DNA of 8,469 bases from Clostridia bacterium BRH_c25 (lineage in GTDB: Bacteria > Bacillota_A > Clostridia > Lutisporales > Lutisporaceae), in the NCBI GenBank assembly GCA_001515955.1, contig LOES01000117.1, forward strand, positions 1 through 8,469, given 5' to 3'. Below are positions 5,788 to 8,469 of the stretch, piece after piece. Within the stretch, counting starts at the first letter, position 1; every line of letters starts with the position of its first letter. Under the pieces are notes generated by a model. It ran no database searches, was not told the origin of the DNA, and saw only the letters and a program-made list of their open reading frames with translations. A program made the position numbers and the translations under genes.

Positions 5788-6708
5788 ATGATAAAGTTCA
5801 TATGGAAAAGGATATTGATATCCATACCTGTATTGCTTGGAGTAATATTGATAACATTCATAATGCTGAACGTCGTACCGGGAGATCCTATTGCGCTTAT
5901 GATGAGGGAACACATCAAACCCGATGTGGTTGCGCGGGTGAGGGCTCAAATGCACTTGGATGATCCGGCATATATCCGGTTCTTCAGATATGTATGGGAT
6001 GCCATGCATGGAGATTTCGGGACTTCCTACAAGCTGATGCGTCCTGTATCCGAGCTGCTTTACAAGGCTTTTCCCAATACGCTTGTTCTGACTTTATCCG
6101 CTGCTTTTGTAGCATGGATAGTAGGAATACCGGCTGGTATATTATCGGCGGTTAAAAAATACTCTTTCATAGACAATTTTTTTATGGGCTTTGCACTTAT
6201 GGGGGTATCCATGCCTGTATTCTGGGCAGGGCTTCTGATGCAGTACATATTTTCCCTGAAGCTCGGCTGGCTCCCTGTCTCAGGCTTCAACGGCTGGAAA
6301 TATGTTATAATGCCTGCGATAGTACTGGGCTGGAGTTCTGCTGGTATTGTTGCAAGGCTTACAAGGTCAAGCCTTCTGGAGGTCATGAGGAATGATTATA
6401 TCAGAACGGCTAGAGCAAAAGGACTTCAAGAAATATTTGTATTATTCGGACATGCTCTAAAGAATTCTCTTTTACCTGTTGTTACGGTAATGGCAATTCA
6501 GGTTGCCACACTACTTTCCGGTGCGGTTATTACAGAAAGCATATTCGGGGTTCCTGGAATCGGAAGAATAACGGTAAGTGCGATCCAGAGCAGGGATATG
6601 CCCCTTTTGCAGGGTGCGGTAGTATTTACAACATTTCTTGTCATAATAGGGAATATCATAGCAGACGTACTATACTCTTATCTTGATCCAAGAATAAAGT
6701 ATAATTGA
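5788..6708 (+). CDS. Peptide ABC transporter permease, DppB/OppB type
   Basis: A 306-residue integral membrane subunit forming half of the translocation channel of the importer. The N-terminal helix (about 9-29) is followed by the family's NVVPGDP at 28-34 and a large outside loop. Further hydrophobic segments lie near 98-120, 130-155, 172-188, 230-252 and 276-298, giving the usual six helices. The cytoplasmic EAA-type coupling loop is at about 204-230 (YIRTARAKGL, then HALKNSLLPV), which docks onto the ATPase. GVPGIGR at 254-260 is typical of the B permeases. Length matches the family. The gene sits 14 bases before permease C and after the hairpin that follows the binding protein gene. Specific substrate is not readable from this subunit. 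Confidence 0.95.
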   Translation: MIKFIWKRILISIPVLLGVILITFIMLNVVPGDPIALMMREHIKPDVVARVRAQMHLDDPAYIRFFRYVWDAMHGDFGTSYKLMRPVSELLYKAFPNTLVLTLSAAFVAWIVGIPAGILSAVKKYSFIDNFFMGFALMGVSMPVFWAGLLMQYIFSLKLGWLPVSGFNGWKYVIMPAIVLGWSSAGIVARLTRSSLLEVMRNDYIRTARAKGLQEIFVLFGHALKNSLLPVVTVMAIQVATLLSGAVITESIFGVPGIGRITVSAIQSRDMPLLQGAVVFTTFLVIIGNIIADVLYSYLDPRIKYN

Positions 6709-6709
6709 T

Positions 6710-6716
6710 GGGGGTG
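6710..6716 (+). promoter_or_regulatory. Ribosome binding site of permease C, supporting a TTG start
   Basis: GGGGGTG lies six bases before TTG 6723. The next in-frame ATG (6747) has no such site upstream, so the TTG start is preferred. The match to AGGAGG is imperfect, which together with TTG suggests modest translation. Confidence 0.55.
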
Positions 6717-6722
6717 TTGTAA

Positions 6723-7631
6723 TTGATTAAGCTTGAAGACAAGCAGATGTTGAGTGACCAGGAGCTAAGCGAAAAAGCGGATCTTTCCGGAGATACGTTT
6801 TTAAATGAATTATGGTATGCAATCAGAAAAAACAAGATGGCTATGGCCGGTGGTATTGTTATCATACTGCTTATTTTAATAGCATTGTTTGCATCATATA
6901 TATCTCCTTATGATCCATATCATGTTGATCTTGACATGCAGCTTCAGAAGCCAAGTGCTGAGCATTGGTTGGGTACGGATGAATTCGGGAGGGACTTGTT
7001 GACCAGAATCATGTTCGGTACCAGAATTTCACTTGCCATAGGCCTGATACCGACTATTCTGTCTTTGTTTATCGGTACTATTCTGGGAATGGTTTCTGGG
7101 TATTACGGTAAAAGAACAGACTTCATCATAATGAGAATTGCTGATGTTGTGCTGGCTTTTCCGGAATTATTATTGGCCATGGTTATAATGTACACACTTG
7201 GGGCAAACATTCTGAATATTTTCATAGCATTGAGCCTGGTGCGCTGGGCGCGGGTAGCCAGAGTAGTCAGGGCTCAGACTATGTCAATAAAGGAAAAGGA
7301 ATATGTTGAGGCTTCAAGAGCCATAGGTGTAAAAAATTGGATAATAATGTTCAGACATATACTGCCTAACTGTTTATCTTCTTTGATAGTACTTTTTACA
7401 CTGGATATTCCAAATGCAATCCTGTCAGAGGCCAGCCTGAGCTTTTTGGGCATTGGTGCCCAGCCTCCTGCTGCAAGCTGGGGACTTATGATATCCAGAG
7501 GCAAGGAATATTTATTCTCGGCTCCTTGGGTGGCGATCTCTCCCGGTATAGCAATACTATTGATCGTGCTGGCGTTCAACTATCTGGGAGACGGTTTGCG
7601 GGATGCGTTGGATCCTTATATGAAGCAGTGA
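6723..7631 (+). CDS. Peptide ABC transporter permease, DppC/OppC type
   Basis: A 302-residue second channel subunit, partner of permease B. A cytoplasmic, charged N-terminus (1-38) leads into the first helix at about 41-60 and the C-permease motif SPYDPYHVDL, then the conserved HWLGTDEFGRDLLTRIMFGTR at 81-101. Hydrophobic segments follow near 103-126, 145-172, 218-238 and 268-288. The EAA coupling loop lies at about 193-215 (EYVEASRAIGVKNW, then HILPN). ASLSFLGIG at 237-245 and the closing LGDGLRDALDP at 288-298 are family hallmarks. TTG is taken as start because of the upstream GGGGGTG. An ATG at 6747 would remove eight residues without touching any domain. Length is normal. Confidence 0.95.
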   Translation: MIKLEDKQMLSDQELSEKADLSGDTFLNELWYAIRKNKMAMAGGIVIILLILIALFASYISPYDPYHVDLDMQLQKPSAEHWLGTDEFGRDLLTRIMFGTRISLAIGLIPTILSLFIGTILGMVSGYYGKRTDFIIMRIADVVLAFPELLLAMVIMYTLGANILNIFIALSLVRWARVARVVRAQTMSIKEKEYVEASRAIGVKNWIIMFRHILPNCLSSLIVLFTLDIPNAILSEASLSFLGIGAQPPAASWGLMISRGKEYLFSAPWVAISPGIAILLIVLAFNYLGDGLRDALDPYMKQ

Positions 7632-7639
7632 TGGTAATG

Positions 7640-7648
7640 AAAGGAGGT
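7640..7648 (+). promoter_or_regulatory. Strong ribosome binding site supporting a TTG start for the ATPase
   Basis: AAAGGAGGT is a near-perfect Shine-Dalgarno sequence, seven bases before TTG 7656. No in-frame ATG occurs before the ABC domain begins, so TTG is the start. Confidence 0.8.
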
Positions 7649-7655
7649 AATTAGA

Positions 7656-8469
7656 TTGGCTGAAGTGGATGAATTATTGAGAATAAATAATCTTAAAACG
7701 CACTTTTATACTGAAAAGGGTGTGGTACCTGCAGTTGACGGTGTGGATATAACCGTTTCCAGGGGAAAGGTAATCGGCCTGGTAGGAGAATCCGGTTGTG
7801 GAAAAAGCATTACGGCACTTTCGATAATGGGACTGGTTGAAATGCCGCCGGGAAGGATAGTTGACGGGGAGATAAATTTCGACGGCAGGAATATTCTGAA
7901 GCTCGCAAAACAAGAAATGTACAAGCTCAGAGGTAATGAGATATCAATGATATTCCAGGAGCCCATGACTTCTCTGAACCCGGTAATTACTGTGGGGAAG
8001 CAGGTCGCCGAGGCGATAAGGCTGCATCAGAACCTTAATGCCGGAGAAGCAAAGAAGATTGTACTTGATATGCTTGATATGGTGGGGATACCCGAGCCTG
8101 AGAGAAGATATAATTCTTATCCTCACCAGCTGTCCGGAGGCCTAAGGCAGAGGGTAATGATCGCAATGGCCTTGTGCTGCAGACCAAAGCTTCTTATTGC
8201 GGATGAGCCTACTACTGCATTGGATGTTACTATAGAGGCCCAGATACTTAGCCTGATGAAGGAACTGCAAAAGCAGATAAATACATCAATAATAATGATT
8301 ACTCACAATCTCGGAGTGGTAGCGGAAATATGCGATGATGTATATGTAATGTATGCAGGCAAAATAGTAGAAACAACAGATGTGTTCGAGCTGTTTGAAA
8401 AGCCGCTTCATCCATATACCAACGGTTTGATGAATTCCATACCCAAGATCAACAGCAGCAAGGAAGATA
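7656..8469 (+). CDS. Peptide ABC transporter ATP-binding protein, DppD/OppD type, 3' end outside window
   Basis: The cytoplasmic ATPase that powers uptake through the two permeases. 271 residues are visible with no stop before the window edge; the family is usually about 320-340, so some 50-70 residues are missing. Visible elements are Walker A GESGCGKS (44-51), Q-loop Gln101 in [14 protein letters not shown] signature LSGGLRQRV (159-167), Walker B LLIADE with catalytic Glu184, D-loop TALD, and the switch His217 in [17 protein letters not shown] at 252-258 belongs to the peptide-ATPase C-terminal extension, which normally goes on to a cysteine-rich iron-sulfur motif, here out of view. Family members mostly read THDLGVVAE; the Asp-to-Asn change beside the histidine is conservative. 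The start is TTG after a strong ribosome binding site. An F-type ATPase gene is expected next. Confidence 0.95.
   Translation, partial: MAEVDELLRINNLKTHFYTEKGVVPAVDGVDITVSRGKVIGLVGESGCGKSITALSIMGLVEMPPGRIVDGEINFDGRNILKLAKQEMYKLRGNEISMIFQEPMTSLNPVITVGKQVAEAIRLHQNLNAGEAKKIVLDMLDMVGIPEPERRYNSYPHQLSGGLRQRVMIAMALCCRPKLLIADEPTTALDVTIEAQILSLMKELQKQINTSIIMITHNLGVVAEICDDVYVMYAGKIVETTDVFELFEKPLHPYTNGLMNSIPKINSSKED

Noticed and set aside
1..8469. CRISPR array, tRNA, rRNA, insertion sequence or prophage parts
   Set aside because: No regular repeats and spacers, no tRNA-like or rRNA-like sequence noticed, and no transposase, integrase or phage protein among the translated frames.

Overview
The window looks like a chromosomal segment from a low-to-moderate GC Gram-positive anaerobe, most likely Clostridia. 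Strong AGGAGG-type ribosome binding sites, several TTG start codons, AT-rich intergenic DNA, a lipoprotein-type solute-binding protein and an accessory SecA all fit this. The assignment is an inference from style and gene content, not from a marker gene.

Left part (1-2520): the window opens inside a plus-strand gene for a SecA-family ATPase. It resembles an accessory SecA2 rather than the housekeeping SecA: it has divergent motifs, no cysteine-rich zinc tail, and an estimated full length near 790 residues. A hairpin terminator follows. A convergent minus-strand gene encodes a small three-helix membrane protein of unknown function. Its promoter region overlaps, back to back, that of the next plus-strand gene.

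Middle (2521-4077): a radical SAM/SPASM-like protein of unknown substrate is divergently transcribed from the membrane protein gene. It is followed by about 446 bases without an intact recognisable gene. That gap contains an AT-rich inverted repeat, a 12-bp perfect palindrome, a sequence with the spacing and core of a sigma-54 (-24/-12) promoter, and a reading frame broken by TGA stops that reads like a decayed coding region. The last two overlap, so they are competing or coexisting explanations.

Right part (4078-8469): a classical dipeptide/oligopeptide ABC importer operon in the order substrate-binding lipoprotein, permease B, permease C, ATPase D. The ATPase runs off the window end, and its partner ATPase F would be expected beyond it. 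A perfect 17-bp hairpin with a short T-tract lies between the binding-protein gene and the first permease. It probably makes the binding protein more abundant than the membrane complex. I see no clearly new multi-gene system here. The points most worth checking are the candidate sigma-54 control of the importer, the divergent promoter with paired repeats, and the accessory SecA gene near an orphan radical SAM gene.
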